In this document: positions 36,150 through 46,300 of the stretch, in pieces
How positions within the stretch are numbered: position 1 is the first letter of the stretch
Layout: each line of letters starts with the position of its first letter
Assembly (NCBI RefSeq): GCF_002749975.1
Contig: NZ_PEIG01000002.1
Coordinates: forward strand, 372,001 to 436,000
DNA: 64,000 nt
Source of the DNA: Gloeocapsopsis sp. IPPAS B-1203
Lineage (GTDB): Bacteria; Cyanobacteriota; Cyanobacteriia; Cyanobacteriales; Chroococcidiopsidaceae
Direction of reading: 5' to 3'
Notes under the pieces: generated by a model
The model's database searches: none
What the model saw: only the letters and a program-made list of their open reading frames with translations
Told to the model about the DNA's origin: nothing
Program-made: the position numbers and the translations under genes

Positions 36150-36812
36150 ATGTGCGGAAGATATACTCTCACTCAGTCTGCTGAAGCGATCGCCGCCGCG
36201 TTTGGGCTAGATGCAGTACCAGAGATGGAACTCAGATATAATATTGCACCAACTCAATCAGTACCTGTAGTGTTGTATTCTGCTGAAAAGCAACGCCAGT
36301 TGAAACTAATGCGTTGGGGTTTAATTCCCTCATGGGCGGAAGACGCTAGTATTGGTTCGCGCTTGATTAATGCACGTTCAGAAACTGTTAGCGAGAAACC
36401 ATCTTTTCGTGCAGCGTTTCGCCGACGCCGTTGTTTAGTGGTAGCAGATGGATTTTATGAATGGCAACGTCAAGAACATAAAAAACAACCATACTACTTT
36501 CATCTCCAGAATAAGCAACCATTTGGTTTTGCAGGGTTATGGGAACATTGGCAATCTTCAGAAGGAGAAAATATCGAAACTTGCACAATTCTAACGACAG
36601 AGGCTAACGAGTTAATGCGTCCTATTCACAATCGTATGCCAGTTATTTTAAACTCTCAAGATTATGCTCTTTGGTTAGATACCACCGCACAACAAACAGA
36701 ATTGCAGCATTTGTTTCATCCATACTCATCACAAGCAATGAACTCCTACCCAGTGAGTACCTTGGTAAACAAACCAACTAATAATAGTGCCGAGTGTATT
36801 AATAGCTTATAG
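36150..36812 (+). CDS. SOS-response-associated peptidase (SRAP/YedK-HMCES family)
   Basis: The protein is 220 aa. SRAP proteins form a stable covalent bond with abasic sites in single-stranded DNA through Cys2, protecting the fork. The required residues are visible: Cys2 after Met removal (MCGRYT), Asn74 in INARSE, Glu104 in DGFYEW and His160 in IHNRMP. WGLIPSWA and FAGLWEHW are family signatures. The C-terminus is slightly shorter than some members but intact. Monocistronic. Confidence 0.93.
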   Translation: MCGRYTLTQSAEAIAAAFGLDAVPEMELRYNIAPTQSVPVVLYSAEKQRQLKLMRWGLIPSWAEDASIGSRLINARSETVSEKPSFRAAFRRRRCLVVADGFYEWQRQEHKKQPYYFHLQNKQPFGFAGLWEHWQSSEGENIETCTILTTEANELMRPIHNRMPVILNSQDYALWLDTTAQQTELQHLFHPYSSQAMNSYPVSTLVNKPTNNSAECINSL

Positions 36813-37286
36813 TCTATGCTAGACAAATAATTGTAGGCATATCTTTAGTGAGATTAGGCATTTGTTTGTTGAGAGCTGAGTTATTAGTTAAGTAGTTAAA
36901 ATTATTAGATCTCTAACATAAATAATTGAATGTAATTTTGCTTCTCTTGACCTTCAACAGAAGCGTTATGGATATCTTTCTGAGTAAAACTGCTTGACTC
37001 AGTATAATTACAGAAATACGAAAATCAGTAAAAATACGCTGGAACTCTCTAAATATTATATTTATTTTAATTTAGAACATAAAGCTGTAAAGTTTTGATT
37101 AACGCAGCAGACCAAATTAAATAAAGTCTTGATGAACAAAAATGAGTTCATTATTAATCTTGAATCCCTCATTTTTGTATAAGGCTTTTTAGTAAATAAT
37201 GGCTAAGTTTAACAATTTAGCGACTTAAGTATGGATATGTGCCTCACTTTTGCAAGTGGGTTGTTGAGCTTTACTTAAAATTTAGC
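36813..37286. other. Intergenic region with an inverted repeat
   Basis: About 470 AT-rich bp before the GH5 gene. At 37136-37178 lies an inverted repeat ACAAAAATGAG / CTCATTTTTGT with a 21-nt loop, followed by AAGGCTTTTT; it could be a terminator of an upstream transcript or part of the leader. No gene was seen. Confidence 0.45.
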
Positions 37287-38852
37287 ATGAAAGGTAAAAG
37301 ACATTTGACTTCTGTGATAAGAAATCGCTATTCCCTAAATATTTTATTAGGAACGCTAGCAATTTGGGGAATAAGTCTAACTGCAATTGCTCACAAGACT
37401 ATTGCTGCTCCACCACCAAATATTAGAGTAGTAGGCAACAAATTCCAAGATTCTCAAGGTAGTACTGTGGTATTGCGCGGAGTTAGTCTTACAGATGCAG
37501 AACATATTAGTAAGAATTTTGGCTATAAATTTATAATTGATTTACTCACAGATCCGAGTAAAAACTGGTACGCCAAAATTGTTCGCGTTCCTGTTCATCC
37601 TCATACTTGGTTAGAAAACGAAGCCTTTTCTCAAACTAAGGCAGATCGTCACTTCAATCAATACTTAAAACCTTTGATAGACTACGCTAGCTCAAAAGGA
37701 TTATATGTCATTATAGATTGGCATTATGTGCAAGATCCACGCAACAAGCAAAGTCAAACACTTGCCTTTTGGAAGTACATTGCACCTAAATTTAGTTCTT
37801 ACGGCAATGTTCTCTACGAAATATACAATGAAAACTCTAGCAATGCTAGCAGCGGGATGACTTGGAGTACTTGGAAAAATCTAGCACAACCTTGGATAAA
37901 TACAATTCGATCTGCTGGTGCACCAAACATTATTCTAATCTGTGGTCCTCAGTACTGTCAGCATATGCGAGAGGCAGCTGATGCTCCATTTTACGATCCT
38001 ATGTTTCCTAATTCGCCAAATTTAGCTTATGTTGCACATATTTATCCAAGCTTCTATTCACGGCAGAATGGTTCACAGCGACAAAAGTATGAATACGAAA
38101 TAGGCTACTTGGCTCAACGTTACCCAGTTGTCGTAACTGAGTGGGGCTGGGATGAAGATATGTCAGGCACTGAAGTTTATGGAAATCAAAATACTTATGG
38201 AAATGAATTAAAGAAATTTATTGATGACTATGGCTTAAGTTGGACAAGTTGGGTAGCAAGTAATAACCCTTGGTATCCACAGTTATTTTATGGTGATTGG
38301 ACTCCTCGACAAGGTCCTCGATATCATGGAAGTTTCACGCGAGATTGGTTGTCCGAACGCAATAGTAGCCCACCATCAACAAAACCATCAACGGTAAACT
38401 TCCCAATCCGCATCGCAGCAGGAAGCAATACAGAGTTTATTGCATCTAATGGTAGTAAATGGAACCAAGATCAAGGTTTTTTAAATGGTTCAACTGTGAA
38501 CCGTGGTAATATTCCAATTGCTAATACATCCAATGCTAGACTTTACCAAACTGAACGTTATGGATTAACAGGTTATGCGTTCACAATTCCTAATGGTAAC
38601 TATCTTGTCAAACTACACTTTGCAGAAACTTACAATGGTATTTCAGCGAAAGGACAACGCGTATTTGATGTAGCCATAGAAGAGGAAAACCTGAATAACA
38701 TTGATATATACTCAGAAGCAAAAGGTAGAAATATTGCACTAGTCAAATCAGTCAATATCACTGTAAAAGATGGTCAATTAAATATCAAATTTATACCACG
38801 CGCTCAGTTACCATTGATTAATGCCTTGGAAATAATACCTGTAACAAAATGA
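37287..38852 (+). CDS. Secreted GH5 glycoside hydrolase with C-terminal malectin domain
   Basis: A signal peptide (YSLNILLGTLAIWGISLTAIA, cleavage near TIAA) precedes a family 5 glycosidase TIM barrel (residues about 30-350). Catalytic acid/base Glu182 is in LYEIYNEN and nucleophile Glu285 in VVVTEWGW; IIDWHYV and VAHIYPSFY are further GH5 motifs. A Ser/Pro/Thr linker leads to a malectin-like carbohydrate-binding domain (RIAAGSNTEFIASNGSKW to LKLHFAET-like YLVKLHFAETY and LPLINALEIIPV). It probably hydrolyses a beta-1,4-glucan outside the cell, perhaps in sheath turnover (inference). The ATG at 37287 was chosen over a GTG at 37239 because it gives a normal signal peptide. Confidence 0.88.
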   Translation: MKGKRHLTSVIRNRYSLNILLGTLAIWGISLTAIAHKTIAAPPPNIRVVGNKFQDSQGSTVVLRGVSLTDAEHISKNFGYKFIIDLLTDPSKNWYAKIVRVPVHPHTWLENEAFSQTKADRHFNQYLKPLIDYASSKGLYVIIDWHYVQDPRNKQSQTLAFWKYIAPKFSSYGNVLYEIYNENSSNASSGMTWSTWKNLAQPWINTIRSAGAPNIILICGPQYCQHMREAADAPFYDPMFPNSPNLAYVAHIYPSFYSRQNGSQRQKYEYEIGYLAQRYPVVVTEWGWDEDMSGTEVYGNQNTYGNELKKFIDDYGLSWTSWVASNNPWYPQLFYGDWTPRQGPRYHGSFTRDWLSERNSSPPSTKPSTVNFPIRIAAGSNTEFIASNGSKWNQDQGFLNGSTVNRGNIPIANTSNARLYQTERYGLTGYAFTIPNGNYLVKLHFAETYNGISAKGQRVFDVAIEEENLNNIDIYSEAKGRNIALVKSVNITVKDGQLNIKFIPRAQLPLINALEIIPVTK

Positions 38853-38865
38853 ACAACAAGAGAAA

Positions 38866-39246
38866 CTAAGCATTTTTGTTATTCTGCTGCATATAGCTTA
38901 ATAACCAATTTGCAACTGTTGCGCGACGAGTTTGGCGAGGTCCAAACTCACCAATTTTATAGCCAGAAAAACCGAGTTTCTCTTTTAAAAGTTGCTTGTT
39001 TTCTGGAGGAATCGAACGAGTTAGCTTGACTGTGGCTGGACGACTTTCAATAAAGTTTGGTGGTTGTGGATACTCATCACGCCATTCATCTACAACTTGT
39101 GTGTTATCCCACATATCTATCGTCTCATCGTAACGATAGCCTAAATAGTGCCATACCAATTGATTAACTGTGACATCGTCAATAGTATCGTTAATAATTG
39201 CCCAAATTGTTTCTGGACACAGTGGTAACATCTGAGGCATATTCAT
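38866..39246 (-). CDS. DUF1823-family protein
   Basis: The 126 aa are highly conserved in cyanobacteria and plastids: ETIWAIINDTIDDVTVNQLV, WHYLGYRYDE, SRPATVKLTRSIPPENKQLL and KIGEFGPRQTRRATVANWL. No enzymatic motif is known. Soluble. It is convergent with the GH5 gene, 13 bp apart. Confidence 0.8.
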   Translation of the reverse strand: MNMPQMLPLCPETIWAIINDTIDDVTVNQLVWHYLGYRYDETIDMWDNTQVVDEWRDEYPQPPNFIESRPATVKLTRSIPPENKQLLKEKLGFSGYKIGEFGPRQTRRATVANWLLSYMQQNNKNA

Positions 39247-39468
39247 AAGCTCTAATTATTTGAGTAAAACTTTTTAAAAGCTAGAGGATATGAATTATTT
39301 TAGGCTTTGCCAGCTAGTTATGCTGAGATTTTGAGGAATAAATTATAATAGTTTGAATTAACGCTTCTAATTAATATCTACCTCTGTTGGAAGAGATGGT
39401 GGGTAAAAAAATTATGACAAACTGATGACAAAAGCCAGCGCCTCAACTCCGTTTTTGGGAGAAGGATT

Positions 39469-39696
39469 ATGGGAATAGATGATTTTCTGAGAAATATACC
39501 AGGATTTCCGCAAGGAAGATCCAAGGATGACGATCGCAAATATCGAGATGATGACGATCGGCGTCACAGGTATCGCGACGACGATGACGATGATGATGAC
39601 CGACGTTACAAATATCGCGACGACGATGATGACGATGATGACCGACGTTACAAATATCGCGACGACGATGATGACGATGACGATGATGACGATTGA
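39469..39696 (+). CDS. Small Asp-rich repeat protein
   Basis: The 75 aa begin MGIDDFLRNIPGFPQGRSKDD and then repeat a 14-residue unit RRYKYRDDDDDDDD three times, ending in eleven aspartates. About half the residues are Asp. The preceding GGGAGAAGGATT provides a ribosome-binding site. A polyacidic, basic-aromatic alternating protein could bind Ca2+ or other cations, or form condensates; function unknown. Confidence 0.65.
   Translation: MGIDDFLRNIPGFPQGRSKDDDRKYRDDDDRRHRYRDDDDDDDDRRYKYRDDDDDDDDRRYKYRDDDDDDDDDDD
39559..39684 (+). repeat. 42-bp tandem repeat inside the Asp-rich gene
   Basis: Three in-frame units starting at 39559, 39601 and 39643, each beginning CG(A/G)CGT(T/C)AC and running through TATCGCGACGACGATGA. 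The last two are nearly identical, pointing to recent unit duplication or slippage. Confidence 0.8.
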
Positions 39697-39805
39697 ATTA
39701 AATTAAGTTGTAGCATCAAGAAAAACCTCGCCTTTGTTTCAAGTTGTTTAAGATAGACAAAGGCGATTTTATTATGTCGTAATACACTTGTAAAAATTTC
39801 CGCTG

Positions 39806-40102
39806 ATGCTCGATTCATCAATATCTCAAGCGCGTATTCAAGCTCATGTTTTAGTCTCTGGTAGAGTGCAAGGAGTCGGTTTTCGCATGGCAACCTATGA
39901 GATGGCTCAAGAGTTAGGGCTGAATGGTTGGGTACGCAATCTAGTGGATGGTTGCGTTGAAGCTGTTTTTGAAGGTAGTAAAGACGTAGTAGATAAAATG
40001 GTGCACTGGTGTCATCAAGGAAGTTGTGCTGCTGTCGTCAAAGATGTAACTGTTGAGTACAAAGCACCAGAGGGAATTTCTAAATTTAGTATCCGGCGTT
40101 GA
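39806..40102 (+). CDS. acyP: Acylphosphatase
   Basis: This small cytosolic enzyme hydrolyses acyl phosphates. The 98 aa carry HVLVSGRVQGVGFRMATYEMA, with the phosphate-binding loop and catalytic Arg, and NGWVRNLVDGCVEAVFEG, with the catalytic Asn. VVKDVTVEYKAPEGISKFSIR completes the alpha/beta sandwich. Full length. Confidence 0.93.
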   Translation: MLDSSISQARIQAHVLVSGRVQGVGFRMATYEMAQELGLNGWVRNLVDGCVEAVFEGSKDVVDKMVHWCHQGSCAAVVKDVTVEYKAPEGISKFSIRR

Positions 40103-40347
40103 GTGAGTATTATTTACTATTTATATTGACAGTAATTTTTAATTAAAACTTAATAAAGCGTGATATTGTCCAAAATAACTATATAGAATACTCAATTTGA
40201 CAAATGCGATCGCCTGTTGATTCCTACAAATACTGCCTACAAACCCCGACTAAAATATAGGTTTTTATATTAAGATAAGTAATGTTTTTACATAAATTCA
40301 GAACTTAATATTGAGTCAATTTTTGAACAAATAAGAGATTTTATCTT

Positions 40348-41394
40348 ATGCACAACAAACTATTCAATACGCATATTCAAGATTCACATATCTTAATGAC
40401 TCCGAAGGAAGTAAAAGCAAAACTCCCGCTAACACATTCGGCAGAGAAGACAGTTTTGCGAGCCAGGAAAGAAATAGAAGCGATTCTAGAAAGTTACGAC
40501 AACCGTAAATTCATCGTGGTTGGGCCTTGCTCTATCCATGATGTCAAAGCAGCTAAAGAGTATGCTGACAAACTTAAAAACCTCGCTGAGCAAGTCAAAG
40601 ACAAACTCCTACTCATCATGCGAGTTTACTTTGAAAAGCCGCGAACAAACGTCGGCTGGAAAGGTTTAATTAACGATCCAGACATGAATGACTCGTTTCA
40701 CATTGAAAAAGGATTGTTAACAGCACGAAAATTACTGATTCATTTAGCTGAACTAGGATTACCCGCAGCAACCGAAGCTTTAGACCCGATTGTACCGCAG
40801 TATATTAGTGAATTAATTGCTTGGTCTGCGATCGGCGCTCGCACAACAGAATCACAAACTCATCGCGAAATGGCAAGTGGCTTATCAATGCCTGTTGGCT
40901 TCAAAAATGGCACTGATGGCGGTATTGAAGTTGCCCTAAATGCCTTAAAGTCTGCTGAAGTCCCGCACCATTTTCTCGGGATTAATCATAACGGGCAAGT
41001 TAGTGTATTTAAAACAAAAGGAAACACGCACGGGCACGTTATTTTACGAGGTGGCGGTGGTAAACCTAATTATGATGCTGAAAGTATTAGAGTTGCTGAA
41101 GAAAAATTAAAGGCAGCAAATTTACCAGCGAAAATAGTGATTGATTGTAGTCATGGAAACTCTAATAAAGATTATAAGTTACAAGGTACAGTCTTCAACA
41201 GCGTCATTGAGCAAATTGTTGAGGGTAATACTGCGATCGTTGGCATGATGCTGGAATCCAATTTATATGAAGGTGGTCAATCGATCCCAAGCAATTTAGC
41301 AGATTTGAAATATGGTATTTCAGTAACAGATAAGTGTATTAGCTGGGAAGAAACTGAAAAAGTTATTAGCGATGCTTACGAAAAACTCAATTAG
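40348..41394 (+). CDS. 3-deoxy-7-phosphoheptulonate (DAHP) synthase, class I
   Basis: First enzyme of the shikimate pathway: condenses phosphoenolpyruvate with erythrose 4-phosphate. The 348 aa match the AroF/G/H type. VVGPCSIHD, the PEP/E4P loop FEKPRTNVGWKGLINDP, ARTTESQTHREMASGLS, VGFKNGTDG, the metal-site segment VIDCSHGNSNKD and ESNLYEGGQS are conserved. The N-terminus (ILMTPKEVKAKLPLT) is the feedback-regulation extension, so inhibition by an aromatic amino acid is likely; which one cannot be told. A hairpin with stem AGGAGG-ATGC / GCATCCTCCT follows at 41407-41448. Confidence 0.93.
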   Translation: MHNKLFNTHIQDSHILMTPKEVKAKLPLTHSAEKTVLRARKEIEAILESYDNRKFIVVGPCSIHDVKAAKEYADKLKNLAEQVKDKLLLIMRVYFEKPRTNVGWKGLINDPDMNDSFHIEKGLLTARKLLIHLAELGLPAATEALDPIVPQYISELIAWSAIGARTTESQTHREMASGLSMPVGFKNGTDGGIEVALNALKSAEVPHHFLGINHNGQVSVFKTKGNTHGHVILRGGGGKPNYDAESIRVAEEKLKAANLPAKIVIDCSHGNSNKDYKLQGTVFNSVIEQIVEGNTAIVGMMLESNLYEGGQSIPSNLADLKYGISVTDKCISWEETEKVISDAYEKLN

Positions 41395-41463
41395 TGCTAC
41401 AGAGAAAGGAGGAATGCTGTTGTAGTGACTGTTAGCAAGCATCCTCCTACTACTGATTTGTTT

Positions 41464-41646
41464 TCACTGAAAACGCACGCTATTGTAAGTTAAACCACGA
41501 TACCTTAGTGCGCATACTTGTCTTTCTAGGAAAGTACGCGGCTGCTTTCGATATGTAATACCTCGATATTTGGCAGTTATACCAATATTGTTATTTACAC
41601 GGACAGCAGGGGATTCGTACTTCAAACCACGGTAGGATAAAGTCAT
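41464..41646 (-). CDS. DUF4278-domain small protein
   Basis: The 60 aa from the ATG at 41646 consist of LSYRGLKYE, AKYRGITYRKQ and ALRYRGLTYNS, three versions of the (L/K)xYRGxxY motif that defines DUF4278. AAAGGTG lies at good spacing before this ATG, and an upstream start adding MSYQLTVLS is unlikely. Function unknown; such proteins are common in cyanobacteria. Confidence 0.75.
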   Translation of the reverse strand: MTLSYRGLKYESPAVRVNNNIGITAKYRGITYRKQPRTFLERQVCALRYRGLTYNSVRFQ

Positions 41647-41724
41647 AGTTTTCACCTTTGATTGAAGGATACTTAGAACAGTTAGTTGGTAACTCATTGG
41701 TAGTTTGTAGTTGTGGTAGGCTTG

Positions 41725-41985
41725 TTATCGAGAATTGATCCACAGCAGTTCCTGAGCAGCGTATGTACCTGCTTGTTGTAAGGAACGAGATATGTGTGGG
41801 GCTTGTTTATATGCAGTAATACTGGCGATCGCAAAAATCGCTAAAACGATCGATAAAAGAAACTGATGGCTCGGTGTTTCTTCACCTGACTGAGCAAAGC
41901 ATTTTTCTAGAAACTGTCGAGAATCGCTACTAGCAGACCACAAGCTGAGTAAATTAAGAGTGCCAAACGTGTCATGATACATCAA
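41725..41985 (-). CDS. Small membrane hypothetical protein
   Basis: The 86 aa have one membrane helix (FLLSIVLAIFAIASITAY) in the C-terminal half and no signal peptide. Not recognised. It lies upstream of the DUF4278 gene on the same strand (about 80 bp) and may be co-transcribed with it. TCTCC-complement GGAGAAACC precedes the ATG. Confidence 0.5.
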   Translation of the reverse strand: MMYHDTFGTLNLLSLWSASSDSRQFLEKCFAQSGEETPSHQFLLSIVLAIFAIASITAYKQAPHISRSLQQAGTYAAQELLWINSR

Positions 41986-42036
41986 GGTTTCTCCTGTAGG
42001 GTGAGGGGTAAGTGATGCAGCGATCGCGCGATCGCA

Positions 42037-43164
42037 CTAACGCGCAGCTATGCCATTAGCACCAGCAGGCAACCCAGCGATAGTCTGAAGTTTGACAAGT
42101 TGACCTGTAACGAGGTTTACTCGAAACACTGCAACTGTGCCCCGTGTATTGTCTAGCGAGTAGAGATTTAATCCATCATTACTGAGTGATAAATCAATCG
42201 GAGTCCCACTACCCGTTAAACCAGTACGACCGCCAGCAGTTAATAAACTGAGGTTGCCACCAAAACTGACACGTAAGCCGGAAATCGACTCGCTACCAGT
42301 GTTTGTGACATAGGCAAAGCGTCCATCATTACTAACTACAACCCAACACGTTGCCGTTTCGGTTGTGGCGAGTGAAGAAGTTATGAGTTGAAGATCGCCA
42401 TTAGGCTTGACAAGATAAGATGACACTGTACCGCCATTAGCAGCACCTGCTGCGGCTTCTGAAACTAAAAGTTGATCGCGCTTACCAAAAGCAAAACCAA
42501 AAGGTGTTGTACCTGCCGAAACAAATACTCTTGGTCCACTGACGCGCCCACTAGGTAAGACACTGTAGGTACTGATTTTATTTGTACTCTTCTCTGTAAC
42601 AATGAGTCGCTGACCATCGGGGGTAAATTGCACTTGTGCTGGTGCGGTATTCGCTGCGCTCAATGGTCGAGTAGAATCTGCCAAAGGCAACATTTTGCAG
42701 TTCTTATCGACAATAAAGCCACTAATATTATCTGAATTACCAACAGTACCACCCGCATTGAGTACATATAACAGGTTGCGGTTGACGGTTACGCTGACAG
42801 GTCGCGCACCACCCGAATTAATTTTATCTGCGAGTAATAAACCATCAGCTTTAACAAGAAAAGATGAAATTTGGTTACTACCAGCATTGACTGCATATAA
42901 ACACCGATTTGCTTGATCCAACACTAAAGCATTTTGGTTGCCTAGCGATGTTCCAGTGCCTTTACCGCCTGTATCATACCTCTGTGGCGCACCTAAGCGA
43001 CCTTGCGCATCACGGTTGTAAACTAAGACTTTGTTAGCGTTTGTGGCATTCGTCATTGTGTAAACCGCACCCCTTGGTGGCTGGTTAGCGATCGCGCTTC
43101 CTGGCAAAAGTGTTGACAAAACTGTGGTGTAAGAAAAAAGTTTTTTCAGGTTAAAAGTAGACAT
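42037..43164 (-). CDS. Exported seven-bladed beta-propeller (YVTN/lactonase-like) protein
   Basis: The 375 aa begin with a signal peptide (SYTTVLSTLLPGSAIA) and continue with repeated propeller blades: AVYTMTNATNANKVLVYN, CLYAVNAGSNQISSFLV, LLYVLNAGGTVGNSDNISGF, LIVTEKSTNKISTYSV, AYVTNTGSESISGLRV and LYSLDNTRGTVAVFRV. This pattern matches lactonase-like propellers (YbhE type), but the lactonase activity is not assured. Periplasmic. Confidence 0.8.
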   Translation of the reverse strand: MSTFNLKKLFSYTTVLSTLLPGSAIANQPPRGAVYTMTNATNANKVLVYNRDAQGRLGAPQRYDTGGKGTGTSLGNQNALVLDQANRCLYAVNAGSNQISSFLVKADGLLLADKINSGGARPVSVTVNRNLLYVLNAGGTVGNSDNISGFIVDKNCKMLPLADSTRPLSAANTAPAQVQFTPDGQRLIVTEKSTNKISTYSVLPSGRVSGPRVFVSAGTTPFGFAFGKRDQLLVSEAAAGAANGGTVSSYLVKPNGDLQLITSSLATTETATCWVVVSNDGRFAYVTNTGSESISGLRVSFGGNLSLLTAGGRTGLTGSGTPIDLSLSNDGLNLYSLDNTRGTVAVFRVNLVTGQLVKLQTIAGLPAGANGIAAR

Positions 43165-43356
43165 ATCTCCTCATTGCTACAACTTCAGCAGCTTAAAAGT
43201 TAATAAAGAGCTAATTGCTTTAAGGTCATTTATCACTAAAGATTGATGACAGGCTTGACTCTAATATTTCTTAGATTGATAATTTGCCCAAGATCGGTTC
43301 TGGATCAGTAATTAACGCTGAGAATTGACCTTGACAAAAACAGCATTTAATGCACA

Positions 43357-46300
43357 ATGTCTACGCTCAAAGCTTCACAACGAGGACTAGTCCGAATTAA
43401 ACAAGCCAGAAAAGAAAAAGGATGGGCTGTTGATGACTTCCACTGGTTGGAAAGTGCAAGTCAAGTACTAGAAGTAACGTGGTCAGAACAAGGGTTTTTA
43501 GCTGAAGGAGTTTCGGAGGGAACTTGGAAACGGTTTCTAGCGGGAAAGTTACCAATTAATGCTGAGGCATTTAAAGCTTACTGTCAGATTCTCGAACTCG
43601 ACTGGAGCGAAGTTGTTGAGCGTACTGGACAGCAAGACTGGGGTGAAGCGCCGGAGGTAGAGAATTTTCACGGTCGTAGCGATGAAATCAATATCCTGCG
43701 ACAGTGGGTAATTCAAGATAAGTGTCGCTTGGTGGCGTTATTAGGGATGGGCGGTATTGGTAAAACTGCGTTGAGTGCAAAATTAGCGGTTCAGCTTGAG
43801 AATGAATTTGAATTTATTATTTGGCGGAGTCTGCGTAACGCACCACTAGTAGAAGATATTTTGGCAGAACTGATTCAGTTTCTCTCAGAACAGCACGAAA
43901 CAAAGCTACCTAATTATTTAGACGCTAAAATCTCGCAGCTGATTAAGTACCTACGTGCTGCGCGCTGTCTGTTGATTTTAGATAATGCTGAGTCAATTTT
44001 ACGCAGTGGCGAGTCGCTTGGGGATAGCTTCGCTGCACGCACAGGAGCCTATCGAGAAGGATATGCAGGATACGGTCAATTACTGCAACGTATTGGCGAA
44101 ACTTCCCACAATAGCTGTTTGATCCTCACTTCGCGGGAAAAACCTCAAGGTTTTGTAGCTTTAGAAGGTGAATCTCCTGTTCGTTGTTTATATTTGACAG
44201 GTTTACCATCAGCTGTCGGACAAGCAATTTTTCAAACCAAGGGATCTTTCATCGGTTCCGAAGCACAATGGCAAGCTTTAATTTCTCATTATGGTGGTAA
44301 TCCACTAGCTTTAAAGATTGTTGCTGCGGCGATTCGCGATTTTTTTGATAGCAACATCCTCCAGTTTCTTGATTTCATGAAAAATGGTTCATTTATTTTT
44401 GACGACATTCGCGATTTATTAGAACGCCAATTTCAACGCCTTACAAAAGTAGAACAAGAGATTATGTACTGGTTGGCAATTAACCGAGAACCAGTCACAT
44501 TTGCAGAACTACAGGATGATTTTATTTCTGGTTTACCACCGAGCGAAATTCTTCAGGCGATCGCATCGTTGCAACGTCGCTCACTCATCGAAAAATCAGG
44601 CGCTACTTTTACTCAACAACCAGTTGTGATGGAATACGTCACGACTCGATTGATTGAGCAAATTTGTGTTGAAATTACATCAGGAGAACTTACCTTATTC
44701 AAAAGTCACGCCTTAGTAAAGGCACAAGCAAAAGATTATGTACGCGATACTCAAATTAACTTAATTCTTCAACCCGTAGTTGATGGATTATTGGTTACTT
44801 TGCATTCTTTTAAAAGTATTGAAAATCGACTCATTCAACTTTCTCAAATTCACGGTCAATCTTCTTTAGAAACAGGATATATTGGCGGTAATATTTTGAA
44901 TTTGCTGTGCCATCTCAAAGTAGATTTCAGCGGCTACGATTTCTCACACTTAACAGTGTGGCAAGCTTATTTACAAGGAATCAACTTACACAATATAAAT
45001 TTTGCTTTTTCTGACTTATCAAAATCAGTTTTTACAGAGACTTTAGGAAACATTTTAGATGCTGCATTTAGCTATGATGGTGAACTCTTAGCAACGTGTG
45101 ATGTTGATGAGAAAGTGCGCGTATGGCAAGCACAAACAGGTAAACTCCTGGCATTGTGTGAAGGACATACTAATTGGGTACGAACAGTTGCTTTTAGTCG
45201 TGATGGTAAAATAGCGAGTGGTAGTACTGATCAAACAGTAAGGTTTTGGGATGTTACTACAGGTCAATGCCAAAAAACTTGCACCGAACACACGCACGAA
45301 ATTTACTCGATAAGCTTTAATATTAATGGTCAGATACTAGCAAGTGGCAGTGGCGATCGCACAATCAAACTGTGGGATGTCACCACAGGTGAATGCATCA
45401 AAACATTGACCGGACATACCGATTGTGTACGTTCTGTTGCTTTTAGCCATGATGGTAAAATATTAGCAAGTGGTAGTGCCGACAACACGATTAAAATTTG
45501 GGATATTGCAACAGGTAAATGTATCAAAACATTAACTGAACATACTGATTGGATAAGGTCTATTGCGTTTAATAATCATGGAATACTTGCAAGTTGTAGT
45601 ACAGATTCTTTAGTGAAACTATGGGATATCAAAACAGGTAGATGCTGCCAAACTTTCACCGGTCATACTCATGGTGTTTATGCAGTTGCGTTTAGTCCTG
45701 ATAGTCAAATACTAGCAAGTGGCAGTGGTGATAAAACGGTGAAGTTATGGGATGTCAACACAGGTAGTTGTATCAAAACTTTGCCAGAACATACGCATCA
45801 AATTTGTGCAGTTGCGTTTAGTCCGCAAGGGACAATGTTAGTGTCCGTCAGCTTAGATCAAACTGCCAGACTTTGGAATTGGACAACTGGACAATGCTTG
45901 AGAACTTTACAAGGACATACTGATTGGGCATTTCCTGTTGTATTTGCACCGCAGTGTCAGGCGGATCAAGAAGAATTTTTAGCAAGTGGTAGTGCAGATA
46001 AAACGATCCGACTTTGGAATGTCAGTCGTGGTGAAGAAATGAAAACTCTAGCAGGACATATCGGGCAAGTATGGTCACTTGCATTCAATCATGACGGTAG
46101 TGCGATCGCAAGTGGTAGTACAGATTCGACAATCCGGCTATGGAATATTTCTACAGGTCAATCCAAAATTTTACATGGACACACTGATTGGGTACGGATT
46201 GTTGCATTTAGCCAAGATGGTCAAATTTTGGCGAGTGGTAGCGCCGATCGCACCATAAAATTATGGGATGCGAACACAGGTAAGTGTATTAATACCTTAC

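Noticed and set aside
39559-39684. Regular repeat units that could suggest a CRISPR-like array
   Set aside because: The units are contiguous, in frame and coding (Asp-rich protein), with no spacers.
41407-41448. Hairpin after DAHP synthase as a strong terminator
   Set aside because: The stem is good but has a bulge, a 21-nt loop and no clear T-tract, so it is only mentioned in the gene entry.
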